DNA of 64,000 nt. It comes from [Leptolyngbya] sp. JSC-1 (GTDB lineage Bacteria > Cyanobacteriota > Cyanobacteriia > Elainellales > Elainellaceae). The DNA lies in the NCBI GenBank assembly GCA_000733415.1, contig KL662192.1:491005-555004 (forward strand), written 5' to 3'. Made by a program: the position numbers and the translations under genes. The notes beneath the pieces were generated by a model, which was given only the letters and a program-made list of their open reading frames with translations, had not been told where the DNA came from and did no database searches. Of this stretch, positions 37,872 to 45,845 are shown piece by piece. Each line of letters begins with the position of its first letter. Position 1 is the first letter of the stretch.

Positions 37872-39161
37872 CTACTGACTAGCTTGCAGCGCCGTCTTAA
37901 TTGCCTGTTCTTTCTGGGGATCGGCTCCTGCCGCATAGGGCAAAATGGTTGAAACCGAGATATCGGGAACCACGCCTCGTCCTTCTAACCGTTGCGTTCC
38001 GTCCAATAAAACATCTGCTACTGCCACATACAGGGCGCTTCCATCCGGCATCAAAAATGGACGACCGGCCACTACAGCACCGGCGGTTCTAGAACCAACA
38101 ACCGGGCCAATTTTGTATTGCTGAAACGCATAGGCAAGAATTTCCTTGGCACTGCGGCTCTCTTCATTCACCAGCATCACAACCGGCTTATTCCAGTGCG
38201 ATGGCGTTGTGGCCCGCAGGTTGTGCCGGGGGAGAATATTGGTGATGCTAGGTCCTCGGCCTGTAAAGAAATTCAGCACTGTGGGAGAGGCTCCTCCCCA
38301 GCCGCCGCGTAAATCCAAAACAAAAGCATCCACATCCTTCAATCGCCCATAAAGTAACTCGTCCTCTAGCTGTTGCTGATACTGATCGCCGGCATAGGAC
38401 CAGAGGTGCATATACCCAATTCGGCGGTTTTGTTGTTCAATCACCTCAGTGCTGGCAATCTGCGCGTCTAGAAACATCGTGGTGGCCTCAAACTGTTTGG
38501 GCACAACGGTTAGTGTTTGTAAGCTGTCTTGACTAGCGGTACGCTGAATCACCACCTCAACTCGATTGGTGCCATGATCAAAGGACTGAATTGGATGAAA
38601 CGGACGCCCCGCTACGCTCACGATCCGATCGCCTACCTGCAAGCCGGCAGCAGCGGCAGGGCTGCCCTCCAGCACACCGCTAACAAACGTTTCACCGTCC
38701 AGGGTGCGGGTAAAAATGCCAATACCAGGATAGGTAATCTTGCCATCTGGGAAAAAGGGTTGGAGCTGGTTCTGTAAGTCAGAGGATCTGGGCTGAAAGA
38801 TGCCCAAAAGCTGATAATAGGCTGGTTCTTCGGGAATATAGAGACGGGTGTGGGAGGTATTTAATTCCCCCAGCATCGTGTTGATGATTGCAGCAGCTTC
38901 TTCGCGAGTGTTGACCTGTTGGACTTGGGGTTGATACTGTTCCCGCAGAGCCGACCAGTTGACGCCGTTGAACTCAGGATCGTAAAAGTGCTCATTCACC
39001 GTCTGCCAAACTTGTTCAAACAGCGTTGAGGCATTGAAGCCGCTGGTATCATTGGCGGATGAGGGATTGACAGAATATAGATGCAACCCAATCGTAATCA
39101 AGACTGCCAGAATACCTGAAGCCACAGATAGGCAGAAAATTTTTCGATCTAAAATTTTCAT
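37872..39161 (-). CDS. Exported S41-family peptidase with PDZ domain
   Basis: A 429-residue protease. Residues 8-30 form a signal/anchor segment. A PDZ-like domain at about 145-200 has EGSPAAAAGLQVGDRIVSV, and the peptidase core has VDAFVLDLRGGWGGASP and VMLVNEESRSAKEILAYAFQ, which carries the catalytic Ser of this family, followed by GSRTAGAVV. The C-terminal processing protease group includes the D1-processing enzyme CtpA, but this protein lacks the usual CtpA spacing, so its substrate is open. The gene converges on the NRPS gene (4 bases between the stops). An 11-bp tandem array begins only five bases upstream of its ATG, so no normal ribosome site is visible. Confidence 0.87.
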   Translation of the reverse strand: MKILDRKIFCLSVASGILAVLITIGLHLYSVNPSSANDTSGFNASTLFEQVWQTVNEHFYDPEFNGVNWSALREQYQPQVQQVNTREEAAAIINTMLGELNTSHTRLYIPEEPAYYQLLGIFQPRSSDLQNQLQPFFPDGKITYPGIGIFTRTLDGETFVSGVLEGSPAAAAGLQVGDRIVSVAGRPFHPIQSFDHGTNRVEVVIQRTASQDSLQTLTVVPKQFEATTMFLDAQIASTEVIEQQNRRIGYMHLWSYAGDQYQQQLEDELLYGRLKDVDAFVLDLRGGWGGASPTVLNFFTGRGPSITNILPRHNLRATTPSHWNKPVVMLVNEESRSAKEILAYAFQQYKIGPVVGSRTAGAVVAGRPFLMPDGSALYVAVADVLLDGTQRLEGRGVVPDISVSTILPYAAGADPQKEQAIKTALQASQ

Positions 39162-39166
39162 GTTGA

Positions 39167-39210
39167 TTTTGCTGGTGTTTTGCTAGTGTTTTGCTGGTGT
39201 TTTGCTGGTG
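39167..39210. repeat. 11-bp tandem repeat x4 in the 5' leader of the S41 peptidase gene
   Basis: The unit TTTTGCTGGTG occurs four times (one copy has A in place of G). The array starts five bases upstream of the minus-strand ATG and replaces the expected ribosome-binding region. Confidence 0.93.
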
Positions 39211-39260
39211 TAGCGGTGGGCAGTTTAGCTCAACTTCAGTACTTCAGACGGTGCTGCACT

Positions 39261-39358
39261 GTCTTAGTTTCGAGGTCTTAGTTTCGAGGTCTTAGTTTCC
39301 AGGTCTTAGTTTCCAGGTCTTAGTTTCCAGGTCCTTGTTTCCAGGTCCTTGTTTCGAG
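39261..39358. repeat. 14-bp tandem repeat x7 between glpD and the S41 peptidase gene
   Basis: Seven head-to-tail copies of a 14-bp unit (GTCTTAGTTTCGAG, changing to GTCTTAGTTTCCAG and GTCCTTGTTTCCAG) fill 98 bp and end five bases from the glpD stop. There are no spacers, so it is not a CRISPR. It may be a minisatellite. Confidence 0.93.
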
Positions 39359-39363
39359 TTGCA

Positions 39364-40914
39364 TTACTGCAATTGATAGCCAGTTGCTAGCGTCTGATAA
39401 GCTGCAATTTGCTGCTGCTGCCACGCTTCGTCTAGTCCTAACTCTTCGGCTAGAAGAACAGCCACACGAGGAGCAGCTTCCAGACTGGCAGCGGCATCTA
39501 GGATCAGAGCGCGCGTTCTCCGAGCCAAGATATCTTCAACCGTGCGGGCCATTTCATAGCGGGCAGCCCAGCGCACTTCGGCCTCAGTGTAGGGGAATTG
39601 GGGATGTAGCAATTGGTCAGCGCCAGAGAGAGTCTGGATTTGAGCCGCATCGGTGCCGTAAACATCCCAGGGTGGTACAGCAGGGGTTAGGGTCCATCCA
39701 TGCAGGTGTAGGGTTGCGGTGATCGAGGGTTGGGGCGGCAGCTTGCCTTGCTGAATCACCTGATCGATCACGTCTTCGCCCATTTTGCGATAGGTTGTCC
39801 ATTTGCCGCCGGTAATAGTGACTAGGCCAGATCTCGAGAAGCGAATTGTGTGTTCTCGCGATAGGGCAGCCGTTGAAGTGGTATTGTCGGCTTTCACAAG
39901 GGGACGCTGACCCACAAACACACTCAACACATCGGCTTTTGTCGGAGCCGGATCGAGATAGTGGGCAGCGGTTTGCAAGATAAAATCAATTTCAGTCTCC
40001 AGGGGACGCGGCTCGTATTCTGGTTGCTTCACTGGCGTATCGGTGGTGCCGAGCAGCGTTTTGCCGTGCCAGGGCAGCGCAAACAGCACCCGCCCATCGG
40101 CAGTTTTGGGAATCATCAGGGCGCTGTTACCGGGTAAAAACCGTTGATTGATAACCAGATGCACCCCCTGGCTAGGAGACAGCATCTCCTGCGCCGTAGG
40201 ATCATCCATCTGCCGAACCGTATCTACAAACACTCCTGTGGCATTGACGGCAACATTCCCCTTCAGCGCAAAGGTTTCTCCAGTTTCAGCATCCTGTACC
40301 TGCACGCCGGTGATCTGTCCTGCGGTTTTGCTGAAGCCAATCACGGGAGCATAGTTAAGAGCAAGGCCGCCCAGATCCAGCAGTGTTCGCAGCAGGGTGA
40401 TGGCTAAGCGCGCATCATCAAACTGACCATCGTGGTAGAGTATGCCACCGCGCAGACCGTCCTGCTTGAGGGTTGGCAATTGTTCCAGAGTGGCTTTGGC
40501 ATTGAGCCAGCGACTGGAGCCGAGGCTGAGCCGTCCGGCCAGAAAATCATACAGCTTCAAGCCAGCCCCATAGAAGAACTGCGACCACCAGGTATATCCC
40601 GGCACCACAAAGGACAAATCTTTGACTAGATGGGGTGCATTCCGCCGTAACACTCCTCGTTCGTACAGCGCTTCCCGCACTAGCGGCAGGTTACCCTGAG
40701 CCAGATAGCGTACCCCCCCATGCACTAGCTTCGTTGAACGGCTAGAAGTGCCCTTGGCAAAATCATACTTTTCCAATAGCAAGGTTCTGTAACCGCGACT
40801 GGCAGCTTCCACAGCAGTTCCTAAGCCAGTTGCACCACCACCAATTACGATGATGTCCCACGAGCTAGGCTGCTGCAATCTGTTCAAAACGGTGGGTCGG
40901 GTGAGAGAAGTCAT
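39364..40914 (-). CDS. glpD: FAD-dependent glycerol-3-phosphate dehydrogenase
   Basis: A 516-residue enzyme oxidising glycerol 3-phosphate to dihydroxyacetone phosphate and passing electrons to quinone at the membrane. The N-terminal FAD-binding motif is IIVIGGGATGLGTAVEAASRG, followed by GTSSRSTKLVHGGVRYL, a strong signature of GlpD. The catalytic core includes KTLLGTTDTPV and GKWTTYRKMGED. The C-terminal helical domain has AEVRWAARYEMARTVEDIL. No glpK or glpF is nearby. It lies convergent to nothing and is read from 40914; the leader to psaB's terminator is non-coding. The stop lies five bases from a 14-bp tandem-repeat array. Confidence 0.96.
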   Translation of the reverse strand: MTSLTRPTVLNRLQQPSSWDIIVIGGGATGLGTAVEAASRGYRTLLLEKYDFAKGTSSRSTKLVHGGVRYLAQGNLPLVREALYERGVLRRNAPHLVKDLSFVVPGYTWWSQFFYGAGLKLYDFLAGRLSLGSSRWLNAKATLEQLPTLKQDGLRGGILYHDGQFDDARLAITLLRTLLDLGGLALNYAPVIGFSKTAGQITGVQVQDAETGETFALKGNVAVNATGVFVDTVRQMDDPTAQEMLSPSQGVHLVINQRFLPGNSALMIPKTADGRVLFALPWHGKTLLGTTDTPVKQPEYEPRPLETEIDFILQTAAHYLDPAPTKADVLSVFVGQRPLVKADNTTSTAALSREHTIRFSRSGLVTITGGKWTTYRKMGEDVIDQVIQQGKLPPQPSITATLHLHGWTLTPAVPPWDVYGTDAAQIQTLSGADQLLHPQFPYTEAEVRWAARYEMARTVEDILARRTRALILDAAASLEAAPRVAVLLAEELGLDEAWQQQQIAAYQTLATGYQLQ

Positions 40915-41083
40915 ATCAAATCCGGTTGATTAGCCATAATCTCTGGAGCGGCAGTGCTCAGTTCGCAGGAGCTATCGCCCGTACAATATCAGCATTTTAA
41001 TTATGGCCATTTCGTCGGATCTGATGGGATGCCTGATTCTCTATTTCAACTGTAGCCGTCGCCACAACAATGTCCTATCTCTT

Positions 41084-41123
41084 CTGGCAAACACTATAGG
41101 ATCCTGGCAAACACTATAGGATC
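41084..41123. repeat. 20-bp perfect tandem repeat
   Basis: CTGGCAAACACTATAGGATC occurs twice head to tail without mismatch, another example of the short tandem duplications scattered through this window. Confidence 0.93.
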
Positions 41124-41141
41124 AATGATTGGAGATCTAAT

Positions 41142-41174
41142 AAAAAGGGTGCAGAGAGGTTTCTCTACACCCTT
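41142..41174 (-). terminator. Rho-independent terminator of psaB
   Basis: On the minus strand the stem AAGGGTGTAGAGA pairs with TCTCTGCACCCTT across a short loop and is followed by TTTTTA. It lies about 50 bases downstream of the psaB stop. Confidence 0.85.
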
Positions 41175-41225
41175 GGTCAACTTCAGCTAACTCAAACTAG
41201 CTAACTCAAACTTGAGACATCAGAC

Positions 41226-43460
41226 TCAGGAGCCAAATCGACCTGCGGTGGATGCCAGGAGAAAGGCCGCATAGGTGAGAATGTAGCCTACCGTGAAGTG
41301 GGTTAGCCCCACTAGCCAGCCTTGAACGATGGACAGCGCTACCGGCTTATCTTTCCAGCGCACCAAATTGGCCAGCGGCGTGCGTTCATGCGCCCACACC
41401 AGCGTTTCAATTAGCTCTTGCCAATAGCCCCGCCAAGCAATCAGGAACATGAAACCCGTCGCCCAAACCAAGTGACCAAACAAGAACATCCAGTCCCAGA
41501 CTGCTAAATTGTTCATCCCAAACGGGTTGTAACCATTGATCACCGGAGCGGAGTAGAGCCAGAGATAATCTCGCAGCCAGCCCATCAGGTAAGTCGATCC
41601 TTCATTGAACTGAGCTACGTTGCCCTGCCAAATTCCCAGGTGCTTCCAGTGCCAGTAGAAGGTGACCCAAGCAATGGTGTTGAGCATCCAGAAAGTAGCC
41701 AGGAAGAAGGATTGTTCCCAAGCAGCGGTTTGGCAGGTGCCGCCCCGCCCAGGACCATCGCAAGGGAAGGTGAAGCCAAAGTCCTTTTTGTCAGGAAACA
41801 GCTTGCTGCCACGAGCATCGAGGGCACCTTTGACGCAAATTAACGTAGTCGTGTGTAGTCCTAGCGCAATCGCGTGGTGCACCAAAAAGTCTCCCGGTCC
41901 AATGGTGAGGAATAGGGAATTAGTGCCGCTGTTAATCGCATCTAGCCAGCCCGGTAGCCAGACGTTGCCGTGGTTGGGCCAAGCGGTAGAGGCAATGCTG
42001 TCTGGATTTGAGAGCAAGGTATCAAAACCATAGAGCAGCTTGCCGTGGGCCGCTTGAATAAACTGGGCAAATACTGGCTCGATCAGGATTTGTTTTTCTG
42101 GTGTGCCAAAGGCATTCACTACGTCATTGTGGACATAGAGACCCAGCGTGTGGAATCCCAAAAACAGCGATACCCAGCTCAAGTGGGAAATAATCGCCTC
42201 TTTGTGCTTGATCACCCGATCCAACACGTTGCCCTGATTTTGCATCGGGTCGTAGTCACGAACCCAGAAAATGGCACCATGAGCAAAGGCTCCCACCATC
42301 AAAAAGCCAGCAATGTACTGGTGATGGGTATAGAGAGCAGCCTGGGTTGTGAAGTCCTGCCCCATGAACACATAGGGCGGCATCGAGTACATATGCTGTG
42401 CCACCAAAGAGGTTGCTACACCCAGAGCCGCTAGGTGAATGCCTAACTGAAAATGCAGCGAGTTGTTGTAGGTGTCGTAGAGGCCATGATGCGGCAAATT
42501 AAACTGGCCTTCGCTTCTGCCGCCAAACAGCCCGGCTTTGGAGTCAAGCATCTCGCGGATGTTGTGACCAATGCCGAAGTTGGTGCGGTACATGTGCCCA
42601 GCAATGATAAAGATAATTGCCAGGGCTAAATGATGGTGGGCCATATCCGTCAGCCAGAGGGACTGAGTTTGAGGATGAAAGCCACCTAAAAATGTCAAAA
42701 TCGCCGTTCCTGCACCGTTGGCCGTGCTAAAGATATGCTCAGCCGTATCGGGGTTCTGGGCATAAGCTCCCCAGCTGCCGGTAAAGAAGGGCCGTAAGCC
42801 TTCTGGATGGGGTGGTGTAGTCAGGAAGTTTCCCCAGCCGACATGTTGCCCCCGCGACTCAGGAATTGCAACATGCACGAGGTGGCCTGCCCAAGCTAAG
42901 CAGCTAACACCGAATAAGCCTGCTAAGTGGTGATTCAGACGAGATTCAGCATTCTTAAACCAGGATAGAGAAGGCCGGAACTTGGGCTGGAGATGCAGCC
43001 ATCCTGCAAACAAAAACACTGCCGCCAGCAGCAGTAGGAACACCGAACCCATCCAGAGATCGTCATTGGTTCGCATACCGATGGTGTACCACCAGTGATA
43101 AATGCCGGAATAGGCGATGTTGACCGGATAGGTTGCTCCTCCCTGCGTAAAGGCATCGACTGCCGCCTGACCAAAGTGGGGATCCCAAATCGCATGGGCG
43201 ATCGGACGAATATGGGTCGGGTCTTTAATCCAGCGTTCAAAGTTACCCTGCCAAGCCACGTGAAACAGCAGACTCGAAGCCCAGAGAAAAATAATTGCGA
43301 CATGACCGAAATGAGACGCAAAAATCTTTTGATATAGATTCTCTTCCGTCATGCCGTCATGCATTTCAAAGTCATGGGCTGTTGCGATCCCATACCAAAT
43401 TCGGCGAGTGGTGGGATCTTGCGCTAACCCTTGACTAAATTTCGGAAACTTTGTTGCCAT
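41226..43460 (-). CDS. psaB: Photosystem I P700 chlorophyll a apoprotein A2 (PsaB), orphan paralogue
   Basis: A 744-residue eleven-helix thylakoid protein, one half of the photosystem I core. The start MATKFPKFSQGLAQDPTTRR and the iron-sulfur FX loop FPCDGPGRGGTC identify PsaB, and the length is normal. Normally psaB follows psaA directly in an operon; here no psaA lies in front. Differences from the usual consensus are visible, for example WASSLLFHVAW where most PsaB have WTSGNLFHVAW, and TAAWEQSFFLATFWML after the FX loop, so it looks like a diverged second copy. GAGGT precedes the ATG, a terminator follows, and a psaX-like gene lies divergently upstream. Use in an alternative or stress photosystem I is an inference. 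Confidence 0.95.
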   Translation of the reverse strand: MATKFPKFSQGLAQDPTTRRIWYGIATAHDFEMHDGMTEENLYQKIFASHFGHVAIIFLWASSLLFHVAWQGNFERWIKDPTHIRPIAHAIWDPHFGQAAVDAFTQGGATYPVNIAYSGIYHWWYTIGMRTNDDLWMGSVFLLLLAAVFLFAGWLHLQPKFRPSLSWFKNAESRLNHHLAGLFGVSCLAWAGHLVHVAIPESRGQHVGWGNFLTTPPHPEGLRPFFTGSWGAYAQNPDTAEHIFSTANGAGTAILTFLGGFHPQTQSLWLTDMAHHHLALAIIFIIAGHMYRTNFGIGHNIREMLDSKAGLFGGRSEGQFNLPHHGLYDTYNNSLHFQLGIHLAALGVATSLVAQHMYSMPPYVFMGQDFTTQAALYTHHQYIAGFLMVGAFAHGAIFWVRDYDPMQNQGNVLDRVIKHKEAIISHLSWVSLFLGFHTLGLYVHNDVVNAFGTPEKQILIEPVFAQFIQAAHGKLLYGFDTLLSNPDSIASTAWPNHGNVWLPGWLDAINSGTNSLFLTIGPGDFLVHHAIALGLHTTTLICVKGALDARGSKLFPDKKDFGFTFPCDGPGRGGTCQTAAWEQSFFLATFWMLNTIAWVTFYWHWKHLGIWQGNVAQFNEGSTYLMGWLRDYLWLYSAPVINGYNPFGMNNLAVWDWMFLFGHLVWATGFMFLIAWRGYWQELIETLVWAHERTPLANLVRWKDKPVALSIVQGWLVGLTHFTVGYILTYAAFLLASTAGRFGS

Positions 43461-43973
43461 ATAGTTACCTCATCCCTAACAGCGCTTGGCGCTTGAATGG
43501 CGCTTGAAGAAATGCTCTGTCAGCTTTCAAGCGCATCAGGTATTGACTCACACCAGGGTGAACGCTATTGCGGGCGCTAAACTTCCCTGAGCGGCACTTG
43601 ATTGACGTAAGGGCTACCCTGCGTTCTCCGGTAATGATTTTTCTAGCGATCTGTTTTTAGCAATCTAGTTCTACTGATTAGTCTTTAGCAACCAATGTCT
43701 CCAGCTTGGGGTTGAAGTATGCCCTATCCCAAGTATGCCCTGTGCCGTAAAGTGCCAGTTAGCTCCTTACATTAAACTGCGGCCTCTTTGCCCTCTCTCT
43801 ACCTGTAGAATGAGAATTGCGTTGATTTCGCCGGTAGTTTATGTACAGCCCTAATACAAGTCCAAATAGACTGAAAAGAATGTTCTTTTAACACTAAATT
43901 GCTTCATCTGATTTTATTCCCAAGAGAGAGGGTAGTTTCAAAGCGTTTTGAAGTAATAGAAGAGAGACTATAG
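43461..43973. other. Divergent control region between psaB and the psaX-like gene
   Basis: About 510 bases with no gene and, in particular, no psaA. It should carry both divergent promoters. Direct repeats of GGCGCTTGAA lie close to psaB. I could not define boxes with confidence. Confidence 0.55.
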
Positions 43974-44090
43974 ATGAGAAAAGACGTGCGTATATTTAGT
44001 TTCATATTCAACTTCAGGGTTTTGGTAGTAGCAGCACTGCTGAGTTCGCTGTTTGTGATGGCTATCTACTACGGGATTATCAATCCTTAA
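43974..44090 (+). CDS. psaX: PsaX-like photosystem I small subunit
   Basis: A 38-residue open frame with one membrane helix. The pattern FNFRVLVVAALL, then VMAIYYGIINP, matches PsaX (in Thermosynechococcus the corresponding parts read YAFRTFWAVLLL and LVAAYYFGILK): the Phe-Arg before the helix, the hydrophobic stretch and the closing YYxGI are in the same places. PsaX is a peripheral photosystem I subunit that contacts PsaB and binds a chlorophyll. Its position, divergent from psaB, supports the call. AGAGAG lies upstream of the ATG. At this length similarity is suggestive rather than proven. Confidence 0.6.
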   Translation: MRKDVRIFSFIFNFRVLVVAALLSSLFVMAIYYGIINP

Positions 44091-44188
44091 GGTGGAGAAC
44101 AAGTAGAGAACGGGTTTGGATTGCTGCTGTGACCTGTTGGAACTCGATGGTGAGTATGAATTAGGCACGGAAATCAGGAGATGAAAGT

Positions 44189-44497
44189 ATGCATTGGTTT
44201 TTTGCGTTTGCAGCATGGGGATTTATTTCAACAGCAGTGTGGAGCCTGTGGGCTATTGTTCGAGACACCATTAAACAGACAAAACAACTCCACCAAATTC
44301 CCTGCTCTAACTGTTTATTTTTTACAGACAGCTACTATCTTAAATGTCCAGTCCATCCTCATAACGCTCTGACAGAAGAGGCAATTAATTGCCCTGACTA
44401 TTTTTCACCGCATGCGAATTACTCGCTGCCCCCAACAACTGTTCCATCTCGTGTTCCATCTCGTACAACAACCCGTGCAACTGCTAAGCGCAGATGA
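44189..44497 (+). CDS. Membrane-anchored protein with Cys/His cluster, unknown function
   Basis: A 102-residue protein with one N-terminal membrane segment (FFAFAAWGFISTAVWSLWAI). The cytoplasmic part has IPCSNCLFFTDSYYLKCPVH followed by AINCPDY: a CxxC, then CxxH and another Cys, which could bind zinc or iron-sulfur or be redox active. The same arrangement occurs in other cyanobacterial small proteins whose function is not known. The tail is rich in Pro, Ser, Thr and Arg. AGGAG eight bases before the ATG supports this frame over the alternative overlapping one. It lies 98 bases after the psaX-like gene on the same strand and may be cotranscribed. Confidence 0.75.
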   Translation: MHWFFAFAAWGFISTAVWSLWAIVRDTIKQTKQLHQIPCSNCLFFTDSYYLKCPVHPHNALTEEAINCPDYFSPHANYSLPPTTVPSRVPSRTTTRATAKRR

Positions 44498-44710
44498 ATC
44501 TAACTTGCCAACCTTTTCCTTGGATTTTGGTAAAGGTTACCGAATGATAGATGCTGGTTGGTCGAGAAGAGGATAAAGTGTTTGGAGTTTCGTTTCCTCT
44601 CAGCCCGGCTAAATCCCCCATCTTTTAGCCCTGTCATGATCCTAAAAAGGGGGGATAGATTCAATAGAATCTGCCGTTCATAAATTTCATAGCAATAAAA
44701 AGAACAATAA

Positions 44711-44744
44711 AGACCAGAGTAGCAAAAGCTGTTCTCTGGTCTTT
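44711..44744. terminator. Hairpin terminator between convergent small genes
   Basis: AGACCAGAG (44711-44719) pairs perfectly with CTCTGGTCT (44734-44742), with T runs on both sides, so it may serve both the gene at 44189-44497 (plus) and that at 44792-45166 (minus). Confidence 0.75.
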
Positions 44745-44791
44745 TCCCCTGTTATCGAACTGTTGTTATCAGCGTGGAATCAGCGTAACGT

Positions 44792-45166
44792 TTAGCGTCG
44801 GTAGTCTGGGCGAGTTGTGGAAGCAGGGTCTACATCGGCTGGGTCACGATAGCGAACACGCTCTTCTGGTTTACGAGCCAAGCCTGCTAGACCAAGCAAA
44901 CCAAGGAGTCCCAGCAATCCCCAGTCAAATCCATCGTTGTCATCTTCCACAGTTGTGGTCGTGGTATCTGGAGAGGTGGTAGTACCCGTTGCCCCCGGAA
45001 CCGTGGTGGTAGTTCCGGTTGTACCTGTCGTGCCGGTGGTGCCAGTAGTGTCTGGAGCAGTTCCGGTTCCGGTTTGAGCAGAACCAGAGAGGGCTAGAGG
45101 TGCTGTGAGGAGGCTCATCGCGATGGCACTGATCCAGAATGGCTTAGCGAGCTTAGATATTTTCAT
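44792..45166 (-). CDS. WGxxGxxG-CTERM-like secreted protein
   Basis: A 124-residue protein with a signal peptide (residues about 10-30, ending near SAQ), a low-complexity Thr/Gly stretch (TGTTGTTGTT) and the motif DWGLLGLLGLLGLAGL followed by a basic, Arg-rich end. The WG-x2-G-x2-G hydrophobic segment is the signature of the WGxxGxxG-CTERM family, a cyanobacterial sorting type with a C-terminal membrane helix. Its function is unknown; an envelope location is likely. The gene ends near the hairpin terminator at 44711-44744. Confidence 0.8.
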   Translation of the reverse strand: MKISKLAKPFWISAIAMSLLTAPLALSGSAQTGTGTAPDTTGTTGTTGTTGTTTTVPGATGTTTSPDTTTTTVEDDNDGFDWGLLGLLGLLGLAGLARKPEERVRYRDPADVDPASTTRPDYRR

Positions 45167-45307
45167 GAGGAAGTTCTCCTTGCTTCTACAGAGTAGAGTT
45201 GATTTCTTACTGGTTAGTTGAGTACTCGTTTTTTGAGCACTTGCTGCTCATCTTTCGGGTCCAAGAGATGAGCAATCAATTGAAAAACAGACAGAAGGAA
45301 TGGGATA

Positions 45308-45363
45308 CTTTAGCTGCTAACTTTAGCTGCTAACTTTAGTCGCCAAAACTTTAGTCGCCAAAA
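45308..45363. repeat. Adjacent 13-bp x2 and 15-bp x2 tandem repeats
   Basis: CTTTAGCTGCTAA occurs twice (45308-45333), directly followed by CTTTAGTCGCCAAAA twice (45334-45363). All copies are exact, and the two units share the start CTTTAG, suggesting stepwise duplication. Confidence 0.93.
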
Positions 45364-45723
45364 AGATAACCCAGTTATTAAGGATGACTCAGTTGATTGA
45401 GTTGGTTGATTGGTTCTTGCTCAGAAGCTGGTGGACTTTAGCCGATGCAGCAATCCAACGGAATCGCGATTCTGCTTTCAGTTTGCGCTAGAAAATCCGG
45501 TTTCATATCTAACTTTAGATTTATCTACGCTAACGGTCAGAGCTATACCTAACTTTTGGTATAGCTACCATTAACTAAAGCTGTATTCTAGGCTAAACAG
45601 TTTTAGCTGGATATAGAGCGATTGCCCTGCTTTGAGCAACAAAGGCAACCGCTTCAATTCCCACCAGTTTTCAAGTTAGCTTAACCAACTGTCAGAGAGG
45701 CAACGTTAACTTGCCACCTATCT

Positions 45724-45830
45724 ACAGCCTTTTTCAGGCTAGTGAAGTACGAAAAACGGGGTGCCAGCGCCCCGGCGTGGGGGTGAAGCCTCCACACTCT
45801 CTACACCTCACATGAGTGAAAAACGCTGTA
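45724..45830 (-). repeat. Dispersed about 110-bp repeat, copy 2 (inverted)
   Basis: Reverse complement of the element at 7971-8080 over both ends (GCGTTTTTCACTCATGTGAG and GTACTTCACTAGCCTGAAAA), with a different GC-rich core (CCAGCGCC-CCGGCGTGG). It lies 15 bases after the manganese catalase stop. Confidence 0.75.
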
Positions 45831-45845
45831 TCTGAGCAAACTGCT

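Larger units (their letters stand above)
40915..41225. other. Intergenic region between glpD and psaB
   Basis: It holds a 20-bp direct repeat (41084-41123), the psaB terminator (41142-41174) and presumably the glpD promoter, for which I could not identify boxes. No gene was seen. Confidence 0.6.
45167..45845. other. Non-coding region upstream of the CTERM gene and downstream of manganese catalase
   Basis: About 680 bases without a gene. It holds a block of 13- and 15-bp tandem repeats (45308-45363) and the second copy of the 110-bp dispersed element (45724-45830). Confidence 0.6.

Noticed and set aside
39261..39358. Regular 14-bp array that could be taken for a CRISPR
   Set aside because: Copies are head to tail without spacers, the unit is too short and there are no cas genes.
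41226..43460. Far-red light (FaRLiP) photosystem cluster
   Set aside because: Only psaB is present here; no psaA2, apcE2, chlF or the rfp regulators are near.
43968..44216. 82-residue frame on the minus strand
   Set aside because: It is the antisense of the psaX-like gene, with no ribosome site and Ser/Gln-rich low-complexity content.
44181..44372. 63-residue frame overlapping the Cys/His-cluster membrane protein
   Set aside because: The ATG at 44189 has a better ribosome site and the other frame gives a protein with a membrane helix and an ordered Cys pattern.
45724..45830. Reading the 110-bp repeat as the terminator of manganese catalase only
   Set aside because: The same element occurs elsewhere in another gene context, and no T run follows its hairpin, so it is listed as a repeat.
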